Shown: in pieces, positions 1 to 9,122 of the stretch
Numbering within the stretch: position 1 is the first letter of the stretch
Layout: each line of letters begins with the position of its first letter
From: Clostridia bacterium
GTDB lineage: Bacteria; Bacillota; Clostridia; UBA1381
Direction: 5' to 3'
Assembly: GCA_017404065.1 (NCBI GenBank)
Contig: JAFRDB010000053.1
Span: 1 to 43,228, forward strand
DNA length: 43,228 bases
Program-made: the position numbers and the translations under genes
Notes under the pieces: generated by a model
Told to the model about the DNA's origin: nothing
Databases searched by the model: none
The model's input: only the letters and a program-made list of their open reading frames with translations

Positions 1-222
1 CGGCAGAGATAGATTTTATCTAAAGCCGCTAATTTATCTCATTTTTTAGTGCCGTGAACCCCAATCCGACCTTTTCAAGCGAAGCTTGAAAAGCCCACCC
101 GGGATGCCAGCACGAGCAGGGCGCTCGCGCCCGACCAGTGTTGCCCCAGGGCAAGGACAGCAGAGCCGCCCACTAACTCCCCACTAAACTAAAATTTACC
201 GTACAATTTCGTCGGCGTGCTA
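1..222. repeat. Partial copy of a long palindromic MITE-like repeat (copy 1)
   Basis: Positions 1-90 match 25995-26090 almost base for base (the GATTTTATC stretch, AGCCGCTAATTTATCTC, TTTTCAAGCGAAGCTTGAAAA). Positions ~95-180 are the reverse complement of the left arm of the 25.8-26.2 kb copy (GCTCTGCTGTCC, then a G+C-rich hairpin, then TGGCATCCC). The right end, AAACTAAAATTTACCG followed by GTCGGCG, matches the inverted terminal sequence of the other copies. The left part lies outside the window. No ORF is present. The stretch 223-326 is A+T-rich and holds only the S10 promoter region. Confidence 0.8.
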
Positions 223-326
223 TATTTTACCACAAAAGCGGCACTTATCCGTGCATTTGCACAAAAAACAAACAAGAATTTCGTTAAATTTGTTTAGTAA
301 TTTATAAAAATTATTTTGTAAAAACA

Positions 327-355
327 TTGACTTTTTGGCTTGATTATGCTACAAT
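327..355 (+). promoter_or_regulatory. Sigma-A-type promoter of the S10-spc-alpha superoperon
   Basis: TTGACT at 327-332 and TACAAT at 350-355 are separated by exactly 17 bases, in an A+T-rich stretch just before the leader. Transcription should start near 362. It is the only clear promoter before rpsJ, so it probably drives the whole ribosomal operon. Confidence 0.8.
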
Positions 356-361
356 GTAGGA

Positions 362-706
362 TGTGACACTATGACAAACGATGATGCGGGAGGTTGCGGC
401 AAGCGCCCAAAAAGCGTGTAAATGCCGGTTTTTCCGCGGAGATTGTCCGGTTCGTGAAACCGGGCGGCAGTCAAGCCACTAAGTCTGTGTCCAAAGGGTG
501 CTATACCTGTGTCTTGCGCTCTTTTGGAATAATTATGTGGAAATTTACACGGACTTCGGCGGAAAATTTGACTTGTACGGCCCGCAGATCATAAAGATCA
601 GGCGGGTTTTTAAAAGGGCAGATAGGAAACGCCCGACAGAGTGTACAAATTTTAAAAGCTGTCGTGCAGAGTGCATCAAATTATCAATTTAAGGAGGGAA
701 CTGAGT
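362..706 (+). promoter_or_regulatory. Structured 5' leader of the S10 operon
   Basis: About 345 nt lie between the inferred start site and the rpsJ ATG. Visible hairpins are CCGGTT/AACCGG at 447-463, an imperfect stem joining CCAAA (491) to TTTTGG (537), and the terminator at 581-611. The length and the internal terminator suggest autoregulation by a ribosomal protein (in Escherichia coli L4 controls the S10 leader). I could not match it to a known leader class. ORFs that cross it have no convincing ribosome binding site. Confidence 0.5.
581..611 (+). terminator. Intrinsic terminator inside the S10 leader (candidate attenuator)
   Basis: CCCGC (581-585) pairs with GCGGG (602-606) and GATC (587-590) with GATC (596-599), around an ATAAA loop, followed immediately by TTTTT (607-611). 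It lies ~96 nt before rpsJ and downstream of the only promoter, so full termination would silence the operon. A regulated attenuator is the simplest reading. Confidence 0.6.
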
Positions 707-1021
707 ATGGCAGCAAACCAGAAAATCAGAATCAAGTTGAAGGCTTATGATCACATGGTATTGGATCAGAGCGCTGAGAAGATCGTGGAGATCGCGAAGA
801 GAACAGGCGCAAAGGTATCCGGTCCCATCCCGCTTCCGACGGATAAGGAGATAATCACTATCCTCCGCGCGGTGCATAAGTACAAAGATTCGCGTGAGCA
901 GTTCGAAAGAAGAACTCACAAAAGACTTATCGACATAGTTGTTCCGGGTGCAAAGACCATGGAATCACTTATGAAGATAGATCTTCCTGCCGGTGTAGAC
1001 ATCAGCATAATCCAGAAGTAA
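707..1021 (+). CDS. rpsJ: 30S ribosomal protein S10
   Basis: S10 is a small-subunit head protein, and in many bacteria also works as NusE in transcription antitermination. The 104-residue product has the family signature around residues 30-50 ([12 protein letters not shown]) and [13 protein letters not shown] chose the ATG at 707 because AAGGAGGG lies at 691-698. An upstream GTG at 671 keeps the frame open but has no ribosome binding site and would add 12 non-conserved residues. It is the first gene of the ribosomal superoperon, after the long leader. Confidence 0.98.
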   Translation: MAANQKIRIKLKAYDHMVLDQSAEKIVEIAKRTGAKVSGPIPLPTDKEIITILRAVHKYKDSREQFERRTHKRLIDIVVPGAKTMESLMKIDLPAGVDISIIQK

Positions 1022-1050
1022 TTATACTGATACGGCAAACCAACAAAAAC

Positions 1051-1104
1051 GCAGTAGCCTGAGGGCTATGATGCGGGTCAAGTTCGCGTCGGCTTTGCGC
1101 GAAC
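1051..1104 (+). other. Two tandem hairpins between rpsJ and rplC
   Basis: GTAGCC and GGCTAT flank a small loop (about 1054-1070). GTTCGCG (1082-1088) pairs with CGCGAAC (1098-1104). No T-run follows, so this is not a terminator. It ends ~15 nt before the rplC ribosome binding site and could affect processing or translation of rplC. Confidence 0.4.
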
Positions 1105-1129
1105 CAATAACTGAACAAGGAGGAAAACC

Positions 1130-1756
1130 ATGAAAAAAGCGATTTTAGGAACAAAGATCGGCATGACACAGATCTTTGGCGAGGGCGGCAAGGTAATTCC
1201 GGTAACGGTAATTATGGCGGGTCCGTGCACGGTAGTGCAGAAGAAAACGGTCGAGACAGACGGCTATGACGCTGTACAGGTAGGCTATGGCGAGATAAAG
1301 GACAAGAAGGTAAATAAGCCTTTGAAGGGTCATTTCGCTAAGGCAAACACAGCTAACAAGAAGTATTTAAGAGAATTCAGGCTTGAGGACATCTCAGCGC
1401 TCAATGTAGGCGACGAGATCAAGGCTGACACCTTCGCAGAGGGTGACAAGATAGACGTAAGCGGCACATCAAAGGGTAAAGGCTTTGCCGGTCCGATGAA
1501 GCACGGCTTACACAGAGGTCCTATGACTCACGGCTCAAAGTCAAAGAGAGTATCGGGTTCAATGGGTATGTGTTCGTATCCCGGACGCGTATTCAAGGGC
1601 AAGGTATTGCCGGGTCACATGGGCAACAAGAAGGTTACGATCCAGAACCTTGAGGTAGTTAAGGTCATTTCAGACGAAAACCTTATCCTCGTTAAGGGCG
1701 CAGTGCCGGGCATAAAGGGCAGTCTTGTAACTGTCAGAAATGCCGTTAAGGCCTGA
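1130..1756 (+). CDS. rplC: 50S ribosomal protein L3
   Basis: L3 is one of the first proteins to bind 23S rRNA and reaches the peptidyl transferase centre. The 208-residue product begins [16 protein letters not shown], the standard N-terminus. Its central [10 protein letters not shown]...[13 protein letters not shown] region forms the extension that enters the ribosome core. ATG follows AAGGAGG with good spacing. It stands 108 nt after rpsJ, the intervening space being taken by two hairpins, and 26 nt before rplD. Confidence 0.98.
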   Translation: MKKAILGTKIGMTQIFGEGGKVIPVTVIMAGPCTVVQKKTVETDGYDAVQVGYGEIKDKKVNKPLKGHFAKANTANKKYLREFRLEDISALNVGDEIKADTFAEGDKIDVSGTSKGKGFAGPMKHGLHRGPMTHGSKSKRVSGSMGMCSYPGRVFKGKVLPGHMGNKKVTIQNLEVVKVISDENLILVKGAVPGIKGSLVTVRNAVKA

Positions 1757-1782
1757 GACGGGTCTCGGAAGGAGGAAACATA

Positions 1783-2403
1783 ATGGCTAAATTGGCTTTA
1801 TATAATATGGAAGGTCAGAAGACCGGTTCTATGGAAGCCTCCGATGCGATATTCGCAGTTGAGGTAAACGAGGCGGTGCTTCACACAGTAGTCGTAAACC
1901 ACCTTGCAAACGTGAGACAGGGTACACAGAGCACAAAGACCCGCACAGAGGTACGCGGCGGCGGTAAGAAGCCGTGGAGACAGAAGGGCACAGGTCGTGC
2001 AAGACAGGGTAGTATCCGCGCTCCGCAGTGGGTTGGCGGCGGCGTAGCTTTAGGCCCCAAGCCGAGAAGCTACAGCTACAGCATAAACAAGAAGGTCAAG
2101 AGAGTTGCTCTCAAGTCGGCACTTACGGCTAAGTACAATGATTATAAGGTATTCGTTGTAGAGGGACTGAAGCTTGACGAGATAAAGACAGCAAAGATAG
2201 CGGCGCTTTTAAAGGGTCTGGGCGAGAGCTCGGCGCTTATCGTAACAGCCGATGCGGACAACAACGTATATATGAGCTCAAGAAACATCAAGGGTGTTGA
2301 GGCTTCATTCGTAGGTTCGCTTAACACTTACGATATATTAAAGCACGGCGCACTGGTTCTTTCAAAGGAAGCTGTTGAAAAGATCGAGGAGGTGTACGCA
2401 TAA
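1783..2403 (+). CDS. rplD: 50S ribosomal protein L4
   Basis: L4 binds 23S rRNA domain I and lines the exit tunnel. The 206-residue product shows the conserved loop [23 protein letters not shown] (about residues 57-79, given in parts: [23 protein letters not shown]). In Escherichia coli L4 represses its own operon through the S10 leader, which makes it a candidate regulator of the leader here; that is inference. Its stop codon overlaps the rplW ATG by one base (TAATG), indicating translational coupling. Confidence 0.98.
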   Translation: MAKLALYNMEGQKTGSMEASDAIFAVEVNEAVLHTVVVNHLANVRQGTQSTKTRTEVRGGGKKPWRQKGTGRARQGSIRAPQWVGGGVALGPKPRSYSYSINKKVKRVALKSALTAKYNDYKVFVVEGLKLDEIKTAKIAALLKGLGESSALIVTADADNNVYMSSRNIKGVEASFVGSLNTYDILKHGALVLSKEAVEKIEEVYA

Positions 2404-2705
2404 TGAATGCTTACGATATCATTAAAAGACCGATCATTACCGAGAAGTCGATGAAGATGGAATATGACCGTGAGGGTAATGAGATCCATAAGTACACCTT
2501 CGAGGTACCCAAGACTGTAAACAAGATCGAGATAAAGTATGCGGTCGAGGAGGTATTCGGAGTTAAGGTTGCCAAGGTCAACACAATGAACTATGACGGC
2601 AAGCTGAAGAGAATGGGACGCTATGAGGGCAGACGCGCTTCATGGAAGAAGGCAATAGTTACTCTTAAGCCTGATTCAAAGACGATCGAGTTCTTCGATA
2701 TGTGA
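2403..2705 (+). CDS. rplW: 50S ribosomal protein L23
   Basis: L23 sits at the tunnel exit and is the docking site for trigger factor and signal recognition particle. The 100-residue product starts [17 protein letters not shown], the typical family opening, and includes the [15 protein letters not shown] segment. The start overlaps the rplD stop by one base, and an AGGAGG is embedded in the end of rplD. A gap of 53 nt precedes rplB. Confidence 0.97.
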   Translation: MNAYDIIKRPIITEKSMKMEYDREGNEIHKYTFEVPKTVNKIEIKYAVEEVFGVKVAKVNTMNYDGKLKRMGRYEGRRASWKKAIVTLKPDSKTIEFFDM

Positions 2706-2758
2706 TCCCGTAGAGAAAAGAAATCAAGGTAAATTCAGATAAAGGAGAATAAAGGATA

Positions 2759-3592
2759 ATGGCTATCAGAAAGTATAATCCTACGTCGCCTGCAAGAAGA
2801 TTTATGACGGTTTCGGATTTTGCCGAGATCACAAAAAAGACTCCGGAACGTTCACTTCTCGCAAAGAAGAGCAAGAATTCCGGAAGAAATAACACCGGCA
2901 GGATCACAGTTCGTCACAGAGGCGGCGGCAACAGACAGAAGTACAGAATAATAGACTTCAAGCGTAATAAGGACGGTATGCCGGCAACGGTAATCGGCAT
3001 CGAGTACGATCCTAACAGATCCGCAAACATCGCGCTCATCAAGTATGAGGACGGAACATTGGCATATATCCTCGCGCCGGAGGGTCTTACGGACGGCATG
3101 AAGATCGAATCGGGCACAGGCTCGGATATCAAGGTCGGCAACGCGCTGTTCATTAAGGATATCCCGGTAGGTACACTGATCCACAACATAGAGCTTCATC
3201 CCGGAAAGGGCGGTCAGCTCGTAAGATCGGCAGGCGAGAGCGGTCAGCTCATGGCTAAGGAGAACGGCTACGGTCAGGTAAGACTGCCGTCGGGCGAGGT
3301 AAGACTCGTAAGCCTTAACTGCAGAGCAACGATCGGTATAGTAGGCAACCAGCAGCATGAGAACGTGTCCATCGGTAAGGCGGGCAGAAAGCGTCACATG
3401 GGCTGGAGACCGACAGTTCGAGGCGTGGTAATGAACCCGAACGACCATCCGCACGGCGGTGGTGAGGGTAAGTCACCTATCGGACGTCCGGCACCGGTAA
3501 CACCGTGGGGTAAGCCGGCACTTGGTCTGAAGACGAGAAAGTCAAAGAACAAGAGCAACAAGTTTATTGTTAAGAGAAGAAACGACAAGTAA
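2759..3592 (+). CDS. rplB: 50S ribosomal protein L2
   Basis: L2 is needed for subunit joining and peptidyl transferase activity. The 277-residue product opens [14 protein letters not shown] and contains [13 protein letters not shown]. It carries the strongly conserved C-terminal [16 protein letters not shown], with the histidine implicated in peptidyl transfer. Length is normal for bacterial L2. AAGGAG lies 12-17 nt before the ATG. Confidence 0.98.
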   Translation: MAIRKYNPTSPARRFMTVSDFAEITKKTPERSLLAKKSKNSGRNNTGRITVRHRGGGNRQKYRIIDFKRNKDGMPATVIGIEYDPNRSANIALIKYEDGTLAYILAPEGLTDGMKIESGTGSDIKVGNALFIKDIPVGTLIHNIELHPGKGGQLVRSAGESGQLMAKENGYGQVRLPSGEVRLVSLNCRATIGIVGNQQHENVSIGKAGRKRHMGWRPTVRGVVMNPNDHPHGGGEGKSPIGRPAPVTPWGKPALGLKTRKSKNKSNKFIVKRRNDK

Positions 3593-3629
3593 TTGTCATT
3601 GTTCATAGTTCAAAAAGGAGGAACACAGA

Positions 3630-3902
3630 ATGAGCAGATCGATCAAGAAGGGACCCTTCGTTGAAGAGCGTCTTATGAAAAGAATCGATGCGATGAACGA
3701 AGCTAACGAGAAAAAGGTCATAAAGACCTGGTCAAGAGCTTCGACTATATTCCCCGAAATGGTTGGACACACAATAGCGGTTCACGACGGCAGAAAGCAT
3801 GTTCCGGTATTCGTTAGCGAGGACATGGTAGGTCACAAGCTCGGCGAGTTTGCGCCGACAAGGACATTCAAGGGCCACGCAGGCTCAAAGTCGTCAAAGT
3901 AA
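3630..3902 (+). CDS. rpsS: 30S ribosomal protein S19
   Basis: S19 forms the S13-S19 head complex that contacts A-site tRNA. The 90-residue product has the standard [15 protein letters not shown] start, [23 protein letters not shown] in the middle (read in two parts: [23 protein letters not shown]) and [17 protein letters not shown] at the end. AAAGGAGG precedes the ATG with normal spacing. Confidence 0.98.
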   Translation: MSRSIKKGPFVEERLMKRIDAMNEANEKKVIKTWSRASTIFPEMVGHTIAVHDGRKHVPVFVSEDMVGHKLGEFAPTRTFKGHAGSKSSK

Positions 3903-3970
3903 CGGGAAATATTCGTTAATCGGAAATTTAGAAAATAGAATCCAAACTATCGGAAGGAGGATTTCCTATA

Positions 3971-4309
3971 ATGGAAGCACGTGCTACAGTTAAATATGCC
4001 CGCATTTCATCCAGGAAAGTAAAGATCGTTCTTGACCTTATCAGAAACAAGCCGGTAAGAGTTGCCGAGGCGATCTTAAAGAACACGCCTAAGGCGGGCT
4101 GTGAATATGTCGGTAAGCTTCTCGCATCAGCGGTCGCAAATGCGGTAAACAACCATAATATGGACGAGGATAAGCTTATCGTATCAGAATGCTACGCAAC
4201 ACAGGGTCCTACACTTAAGAGAATTCAGCCCAGAGCACAGGGCAGAGCATACAGGATCTTAAAGAGAACCAGCCATATCACTTTAGTGGTTAAGGAATTG
4301 GAAGATTAA
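3971..4309 (+). CDS. rplV: 50S ribosomal protein L22
   Basis: L22 binds all domains of 23S rRNA, and its beta-hairpin lines the exit tunnel. The 112-residue product shows ARISSRKVKIVLDLIR near the N-terminus and the hairpin/tail region TLKRIQPRAQGRAYRILKR, which is diagnostic. The preceding 68-nt gap carries AAGGAGG; the following gene begins 22 nt later. Confidence 0.97.
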   Translation: MEARATVKYARISSRKVKIVLDLIRNKPVRVAEAILKNTPKAGCEYVGKLLASAVANAVNNHNMDEDKLIVSECYATQGPTLKRIQPRAQGRAYRILKRTSHITLVVKELED

Positions 4310-4330
4310 GAATAGGAGGTTTAACTACTC

Positions 4331-5119
4331 ATGGGACAGAAGGTTAATCCGCATGGACTCAGAGTCGGAGTGATCAAGGACTGGGACTCAACATGGTTTG
4401 CAGGCAAAAAAGAGTTCGGAGACCAGTTGGTTGAAGATCACAAGATCAGAAAATTTGTAAAAAAGACATGCTACAATGCTGGAATAGCAAAAATAGGCAT
4501 TGAGAGAAAGCAGAACAGAGTATTCATCACGATCTATGCCGCAAAGCCGGGCATAATCATCGGCCGCGGCGGTGCAGAGATAGATAAGCTCAAGGTGCAG
4601 ATCGAGAAGCTTACAAAGAGAACTGTCAATGTAAACATCATGGAGGTAAAGACTCCGGATACGAACGCGCAGCTTGTTGCAGAGAATATTGCGGCTCAGC
4701 TTGAGAACCGTGTGTCGTTCAGACGCGCAATGAAGCAGGTTATGGGCAGAGCTATGAGATTGGGCGCAAAGGGTATCAAGACAGCGGTTTCAGGCCGTGT
4801 AGGCGGTGCGGAGATCGCGAGAACAGAGCAGTATCATGAGGGTACTATACCCCTGCAGACACTTCGTGCTGACATTGACTACGGCTTTGCTGAGGCTAAA
4901 ACGACCTACGGTATCTTAGGCGTTAAGGTATGGATCTACAAGGGTGAGATCTTAAACATCGCCGAGGGTAAGAAGAGAGAGGCAGAGGCTCAGGCAAAGG
5001 AAAACAACAGACGCCGCGACAGCCGCAAGAGAGGCGAAAGACGTGACAGACGTGACGGTGAAAAGCGTGAAAGACGCGGCGGCGACAGAAGAAATAACTC
5101 AAAAGGAGGAGAGCAGTAA
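4331..5119 (+). CDS. rpsC: 30S ribosomal protein S3 with a charged C-terminal tail
   Basis: S3 lies at the mRNA entry channel. The 262-residue product starts [15 protein letters not shown], has the KH motif ([16 protein letters not shown], about residues 75-90) and the C-terminal domain with [12 protein letters not shown]. It runs about 44 residues past the usual ~218-residue Firmicute form. The tail is almost purely Arg, Asp, Glu, Lys, Gly and Asn and is probably disordered. The stop overlaps the rplP ATG by one base, and AGGAGG is embedded in the last codons. Confidence 0.97.
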   Translation: MGQKVNPHGLRVGVIKDWDSTWFAGKKEFGDQLVEDHKIRKFVKKTCYNAGIAKIGIERKQNRVFITIYAAKPGIIIGRGGAEIDKLKVQIEKLTKRTVNVNIMEVKTPDTNAQLVAENIAAQLENRVSFRRAMKQVMGRAMRLGAKGIKTAVSGRVGGAEIARTEQYHEGTIPLQTLRADIDYGFAEAKTTYGILGVKVWIYKGEILNIAEGKKREAEAQAKENNRRRDSRKRGERRDRRDGEKRERRGGDRRNNSKGGEQ

Positions 5120-5538
5120 TGTTATTACCTAAGAGAGTTAAATTCAGAAGAGTAATGCGCGGCAGAATGAAGGGTAAGGCGCTCAGAGGCAACAAGGTGT
5201 CAAATGGCACATTCGGTCTTGCTGCGCTTGAGCCGGCATGGATAACCGCGAGACAGATCGAGGCAGCCCGTGTAGCTATGACAAGATATATAAGACGTGG
5301 CGGTAAGGTCTGGATAAAGATATTCCCGGATAAGCCTGTATCGGCAAAGCCCGCAGGCGTTCGTATGGGTAAAGGTAAGGGTGCTCCGGAATACTGGGTA
5401 TCGGTAGTAAAGCCGGGTAGAGTGCTGTTTGAGATGGACGGCGTTTCCGAGGAAATCGCTCGTGAGGCAATGCGTCTCGCCGCACACAAGCTCCCGATCA
5501 AGTGCAAGTTTGTCAGACGTGAGGATGGTGAGCAGTAA
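5119..5538 (+). CDS. rplP: 50S ribosomal protein L16
   Basis: L16 is a late-assembly protein near the A-site and central protuberance. The 139-residue product contains [19 protein letters not shown] at its N-terminus, and later [20 protein letters not shown] and [17 protein letters not shown], all family hallmarks. It overlaps rpsC and rpmC by one base at each end (TAATG), so all three are translationally coupled. Confidence 0.98.
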   Translation: MLLPKRVKFRRVMRGRMKGKALRGNKVSNGTFGLAALEPAWITARQIEAARVAMTRYIRRGGKVWIKIFPDKPVSAKPAGVRMGKGKGAPEYWVSVVKPGRVLFEMDGVSEEIAREAMRLAAHKLPIKCKFVRREDGEQ

Positions 5539-5741
5539 TGAAAATAAATGAGATCAGAGATTTATCGATAGCAGAGCTCGAAGAGAAGCTGCAGGACTCC
5601 AAGAAGGAGCTCTTTAATCTGCGTTTTCAGAAGGCAGTAAACCAGTTGGAGAATCCCAAGAGAATTACTGAGGTAAAGAAGACGATCGCTCGTATACTCA
5701 CCGTTATCAACGATCGTGAGCTTGAGGGTTCGGCTAACTAA
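5538..5741 (+). CDS. rpmC: 50S ribosomal protein L29
   Basis: L29 is a small two-helix protein next to the tunnel exit. The 67-residue product has the family motif [20 protein letters not shown], followed by a basic second helix ([16 protein letters not shown]). It overlaps the rplP stop by one base. Its length is normal for the family. Confidence 0.96.
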   Translation: MKINEIRDLSIAELEEKLQDSKKELFNLRFQKAVNQLENPKRITEVKKTIARILTVINDRELEGSAN

Positions 5742-5766
5742 TATTGCTTGAAAGGAGGCACTTTTA

Positions 5767-6024
5767 GTGGAAACGAGAAACAGACGTAAAGTCAAGATAG
5801 GAACGGTAGTAAGCAACAAGATGGATAAGACCATCGTGGTAGCTATCGAATATAACGTAAAGCATCCGCTCTACGGCAAGATCGTAAAGAAGACCTACAA
5901 GCTTAAGGCGCATGACGCTGAGAATGTGTGCCAGATAGGCGATAAGGTCAAAGTAATGGAAACAAGACCACTCTCAAAGGATAAGAGATGGAGATTGGTA
6001 GAAATAGTAGAAAAGGTTAAGTAA
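5767..6024 (+). CDS. rpsQ: 30S ribosomal protein S17
   Basis: S17 is a primary 16S rRNA-binding protein. The 85-residue product shows the S17 OB-fold signature: [18 protein letters not shown], then [18 protein letters not shown]. The start is GTG at 5767, placed 8 nt after AAAGGAGG; no in-frame ATG lies nearby upstream. It follows rpmC by 25 nt. Confidence 0.97.
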   Translation: METRNRRKVKIGTVVSNKMDKTIVVAIEYNVKHPLYGKIVKKTYKLKAHDAENVCQIGDKVKVMETRPLSKDKRWRLVEIVEKVK

Positions 6025-6049
6025 GCCGTTTCGGAAGGAGGATTTCATA

Positions 6050-6418
6050 ATGATTCAGGTACAGACACGCCTCAAGGTTGCTGATAACACAGGCGCTAAG
6101 GAAGTTATGTGTATCCGTGTTATGGGCGGCTCGAGAAAGAGATATGCTTCTGTCGGCGACGAGATTATATGCAGCGTTAAGAAGGCAACACCTGGCGGCG
6201 TTGTTAAAAAGGGTGACGTTGTAAAGGCTGTCGTAGTAAGAACAGTTAACATGTCCAAGCGCGCTGACGGTTCATATATCAGATTCGACGAAAATGCAGC
6301 GGTAATAGTAAGAGATGACAAGAACCCCAGAGGTACGCGTATCTTCGGACCGGTTGCAAGAGAGCTCAGAGATAAAGAATACATGAAAATTCTTTCATTG
6401 GCTCCGGAAGTTCTTTGA
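6050..6418 (+). CDS. rplN: 50S ribosomal protein L14
   Basis: L14 binds 23S rRNA and helps form an intersubunit bridge. The 122-residue product starts [20 protein letters not shown] and carries the diagnostic [19 protein letters not shown] and FGPVARELR segments. This is the exact bacterial length. GGAAGGAGG precedes the ATG. The next gene begins 18 nt later. Confidence 0.98.
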   Translation: MIQVQTRLKVADNTGAKEVMCIRVMGGSRKRYASVGDEIICSVKKATPGGVVKKGDVVKAVVVRTVNMSKRADGSYIRFDENAAVIVRDDKNPRGTRIFGPVARELRDKEYMKILSLAPEVL

Positions 6419-6436
6419 TTTAGGAGGAAGTCGGAA

Positions 6437-6760
6437 ATGAATAAAATGCATGTAAAAAGAGGCGATATCGTCAAGGTGATCGCCGGTAAGGATAAGGGCA
6501 AGGAAGGCAAGATCGTTACTGCTATCCCGTCAAAGAACAAGGTCATAGTTGAAGGTGTTGCGATGGCATCAAAGCATCAGAAGGCAAGAGTTCAGGGGCA
6601 GGAGAGCGGTATCATCCATAAGGAAATGCCGATCGACGCATCAAACGTTATGAGAATTTGCCCGAATTGCGGTAAGGCTGCAAGAATCGGCATCAAGGTG
6701 TTTGAGGACGGCACAAAGGCACGCTACTGCAAGAAGTGTAAAGAGACTTTTAACGATTGA
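6437..6760 (+). CDS. rplX: 50S ribosomal protein L24
   Basis: L24 is an assembly-initiator protein with a KOW fold. The 107-residue product has the KOW segment KRGDIVKVIAGKDKGKEGKI near residues 7-26. A C-terminal CPNCG...CKKC pair probably forms a zinc ribbon, as seen in many clostridial L24 proteins. ATG at 6437 lies 9 nt after TAGGAGG. A second in-frame ATG (codon 4) is less well placed. Confidence 0.97.
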   Translation: MNKMHVKRGDIVKVIAGKDKGKEGKIVTAIPSKNKVIVEGVAMASKHQKARVQGQESGIIHKEMPIDASNVMRICPNCGKAARIGIKVFEDGTKARYCKKCKETFND

Positions 6761-6783
6761 TCGAGAGGAGGTACACTTAGATA

Positions 6784-7323
6784 ATGAGTAGATTACAGGA
6801 TAAATATAATCAGGAAATCGCACCGGCTCTCATGAGTAAGTTCGGCTACAAGAGTGTAATGCAGATCCCGAAGCTTACAAAGATCTCAGTTAATATAGGT
6901 CTTGGCGAAGCAAAGGAAAATACAAAGGTTATTGACGCTGCGGTAGGCGATCTCGCTGCTATAACAGGTCAGAAGCCGATAGTAACACACGCGAGAAAGT
7001 CAGTAGCTAACTTCAAGCTCAGAGAAGGCATGGCTATAGGCTGCAAGGTTACTTTAAGACGTGACAAGATGTATGAGTTTATGGATAGATTATTCAACAT
7101 AGCTCTGCCGCGTGTACGTGACTTCAGAGGTATAAGCGGAAACGGCTTTGACGGCCGCGGAAACTTCTCATTCGGACTCAAGGAACAGCTTATATTCCCT
7201 GAGATAGACTATGATAAGATCGACAAGATCAGAGGCATGGACATCACATTTGTTACAACAGCAAAGACAGATGAAGAGGCACGTGAGCTCTTAAAGATGT
7301 TCGGCGCTCCGTTCCAGTCGTGA
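6784..7323 (+). CDS. rplE: 50S ribosomal protein L5
   Basis: L5 binds 5S rRNA and contacts the P-site tRNA elbow. The 179-residue product has the family length and shows [39 protein letters not shown] and [27 protein letters not shown] precedes the ATG. It is 24 nt after rplX. Confidence 0.98.
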   Translation: MSRLQDKYNQEIAPALMSKFGYKSVMQIPKLTKISVNIGLGEAKENTKVIDAAVGDLAAITGQKPIVTHARKSVANFKLREGMAIGCKVTLRRDKMYEFMDRLFNIALPRVRDFRGISGNGFDGRGNFSFGLKEQLIFPEIDYDKIDKIRGMDITFVTTAKTDEEARELLKMFGAPFQS

Positions 7324-7347
7324 TCGTAGCTAAAGGAGGAACTAATC

Positions 7348-7533
7348 ATGGCAAAAACATCTATGAAGGTTAAACAGCAGAGAAAGGCGAGATTCAGCAC
7401 TCAGGAATACACGAGATGCAAAATATGCGGCAGACCGCATTCATATCTTCGCAAGTTCGGCGTATGCCGTATCTGCTTCAGAGAGCTTGCATACAAGGGT
7501 CAGATCCCGGGTGTGAGAAAGGCAAGCTGGTAA
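7348..7533 (+). CDS. rpsN: 30S ribosomal protein S14, zinc-binding (type Z)
   Basis: The 61-residue product is the short zinc-binding form of S14. It has [20 protein letters not shown], a C-x2-C-x12-C-x2-C site, and ends in [11 protein letters not shown]. The presence of this form in the main operon is typical of Firmicutes. AAAGGAGG precedes the ATG. A 53-nt gap with a G+C-rich stretch follows before rpsH. Confidence 0.98.
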   Translation: MAKTSMKVKQQRKARFSTQEYTRCKICGRPHSYLRKFGVCRICFRELAYKGQIPGVRKASW

Positions 7534-7586
7534 TTACAAACACGCGAGCGCGGGGCGGAAGCCCGGCGCGGAAGGAGGTAAACTAA

Positions 7587-7985
7587 ATGCAAATAACTGA
7601 TCCTATCGCGGACTTGCTAACAAGAATCAGAAACGCAAACACTTCCAAGCATGAGACTGTAGACTGTCCGGCATCAAAGCTGAAGGCGTCTATCGTTGAG
7701 ATATTGGCTGAGGAAGGTTATATAAAGAGCTATCAGATCATTGAAGACGGCAAGCAGGGCGTTATCAGAATTACACTTAAATACAGCCAGACAGGCGAGA
7801 GAGTAATATCGGGACTCAAGAGAGTTTCAAAGCCGGGTCTCAGATACTATGCAAGCGCAGACGATATGCCGAGAGTCCTCAAGGGCTTGGGTACGGCTAT
7901 CGTATCTACCTCAAAGGGTATCATGACCGATAAGGCTGCTCGTAAGGAGCATGTCGGCGGAGAAGTACTCTGCTTCGTTTGGTAA
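7587..7985 (+). CDS. rpsH: 30S ribosomal protein S8
   Basis: S8 is a central-domain 16S rRNA-binding protein and the translational repressor of the spc operon in Escherichia coli. The 132-residue product starts [17 protein letters not shown] and ends with the conserved [29 protein letters not shown] precedes the ATG. The stop codon is followed at once by a ~105-nt hairpin element (7984-8088). Confidence 0.98.
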   Translation: MQITDPIADLLTRIRNANTSKHETVDCPASKLKASIVEILAEEGYIKSYQIIEDGKQGVIRITLKYSQTGERVISGLKRVSKPGLRYYASADDMPRVLKGLGTAIVSTSKGIMTDKAARKEHVGGEVLCFVW

Positions 7986-8088
7986 TTTTGGCTAAAATCG
8001 CCCATCTTGCACGTTTTCGCAAGCTTATGTACACATAGTACATGACGCTTGCTCAAACGCACAACCTGAACGATTTTATCTCAAAATT
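7984..8088. repeat. Intercistronic ~105-nt hairpin repeat (copy A)
   Basis: An imperfect inverted repeat: TTTTG and AAAATCG on the left pair with CGATTTT and CAAAA on the right, with a GTAC-rich apex near 8029-8044. It shares the consensus AAAATCGYCCATCT-GCACG...CGCAC...GAACGATTTT with copies at 16500-16605 and 16631-16734. It begins at the rpsH stop codon. The remaining gap (8089-8176) has a small CCCC/GGGG hairpin and the rplF ribosome binding site. Confidence 0.75.
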
Positions 8089-8176
8089 TAATAAAAATTG
8101 AATTATTAACTGAAAACCTGCCCCCCGTTAGGGGACTGAATGGCAGAGAGAATTTAAGTTAGGAGGAAAAGAACCT

Positions 8177-8725
8177 ATGTCAAGAATAGGAAGAATGCCG
8201 ATAACAATACCGGCAGGCGTCAAGGTCGATGTAACGGAAAACAACGTTATCACCGTAAAGGGCGCTAAGGAAACATTAACAAGAACACTTCATCCGGATA
8301 TGAAGGTCGTTATAGACGGCGAGACGATCACGATCGAGCGTCCGTCGGACGATAAGCTCCACCGTTCACTTCACGGTCTTACAAGAACTCTTGTAAACAA
8401 CATGGTGATCGGCGTTACAACAGGCTTCACAAAGGAGCTTGAGATAAATGGTGTCGGTTACCGTTGCGCAATGAAGGGCAAGACGCTCACATTGAACCTC
8501 GGATACTCGCATCCGGTAGAGTACACTCCGGAAGAGGGAATTACAATAGAGGCACCGCAGCCGAACAAGATACTCGTAAAGGGCGCAAACAAGGAGCGCG
8601 TTGGCGCAGTAGCAGCCAAGATAAGAAGCTTCAGAGCTCCGGAGCCGTATAAGGGTAAGGGTATCAAGTATATTGATGAGCACATCAGACGTAAAGAAGG
8701 CAAGACCGGTGCCAAGAAGAAGTAA
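8177..8725 (+). CDS. rplF: 50S ribosomal protein L6
   Basis: L6 supports the GTPase-centre region near the sarcin-ricin loop. The 182-residue product begins [17 protein letters not shown], with the repeated fold's [23 protein letters not shown] (two stretches: [20 protein letters not shown]) and the C-terminal [21 protein letters not shown] signature. TAGGAGG precedes the ATG. Confidence 0.98.
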   Translation: MSRIGRMPITIPAGVKVDVTENNVITVKGAKETLTRTLHPDMKVVIDGETITIERPSDDKLHRSLHGLTRTLVNNMVIGVTTGFTKELEINGVGYRCAMKGKTLTLNLGYSHPVEYTPEEGITIEAPQPNKILVKGANKERVGAVAAKIRSFRAPEPYKGKGIKYIDEHIRRKEGKTGAKKK

Positions 8726-8745
8726 TTGAAAGGAGTGTTCTTATA

Positions 8746-9105
8746 ATGATAAAGATGAAAGATAAAAATAAGGCAAGAGCTAAGCGTCATTACAGAGTAA
8801 GAAAGAACATCTCCGGCACAGCGGAGAGACCACGTCTTAACGTATTCAGAAGCTTAAATCACATTTATGCCCAGTTGATCGATGATGTAAAGGGTGTTAC
8901 TCTCGTAGCCGCATCCAGCGTTGAAAAGGGCTTTGAGGGTAACGGTTCCAATGTTGAAGGCGCGAAGGCGGTCGGCAAGGCAGTTGCTGAGAAGGCGCTC
9001 GCAGCAGGCATTAAGGAAGTAGTATTCGACAGAGGCGGATACTTGTATCACGGCAGAGTTGCAGCTCTTGCGGAAGGCGCAAGAGAAGGCGGCTTGGAAT
9101 TCTAA
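8746..9105 (+). CDS. rplR: 50S ribosomal protein L18
   Basis: L18 binds 5S rRNA together with L5. The 119-residue product shows [20 protein letters not shown] and the C-terminal [24 protein letters not shown], read in parts ([23 protein letters not shown]). ATG at 8746 follows AAAGGAG by about 9 nt. An in-frame ATG three codons later is a less likely alternative. Confidence 0.97.
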   Translation: MIKMKDKNKARAKRHYRVRKNISGTAERPRLNVFRSLNHIYAQLIDDVKGVTLVAASSVEKGFEGNGSNVEGAKAVGKAVAEKALAAGIKEVVFDRGGYLYHGRVAALAEGAREGGLEF

Positions 9106-9122
9106 AGAAGGAGGGCAAACAA

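Noticed and set aside
394..692. Two overlapping open frames of ~65 codons in the S10 leader
   Set aside because: No ribosome binding site, no recognisable product, and they run through the leader hairpins and terminator; a leader peptide is possible but unsupported.
223..706. tRNA, T-box or other known riboswitch before rpsJ
   Set aside because: No T-box AGGGTGGNACCGCG core and no cloverleaf could be found; the region is better described as a ribosomal operon leader.
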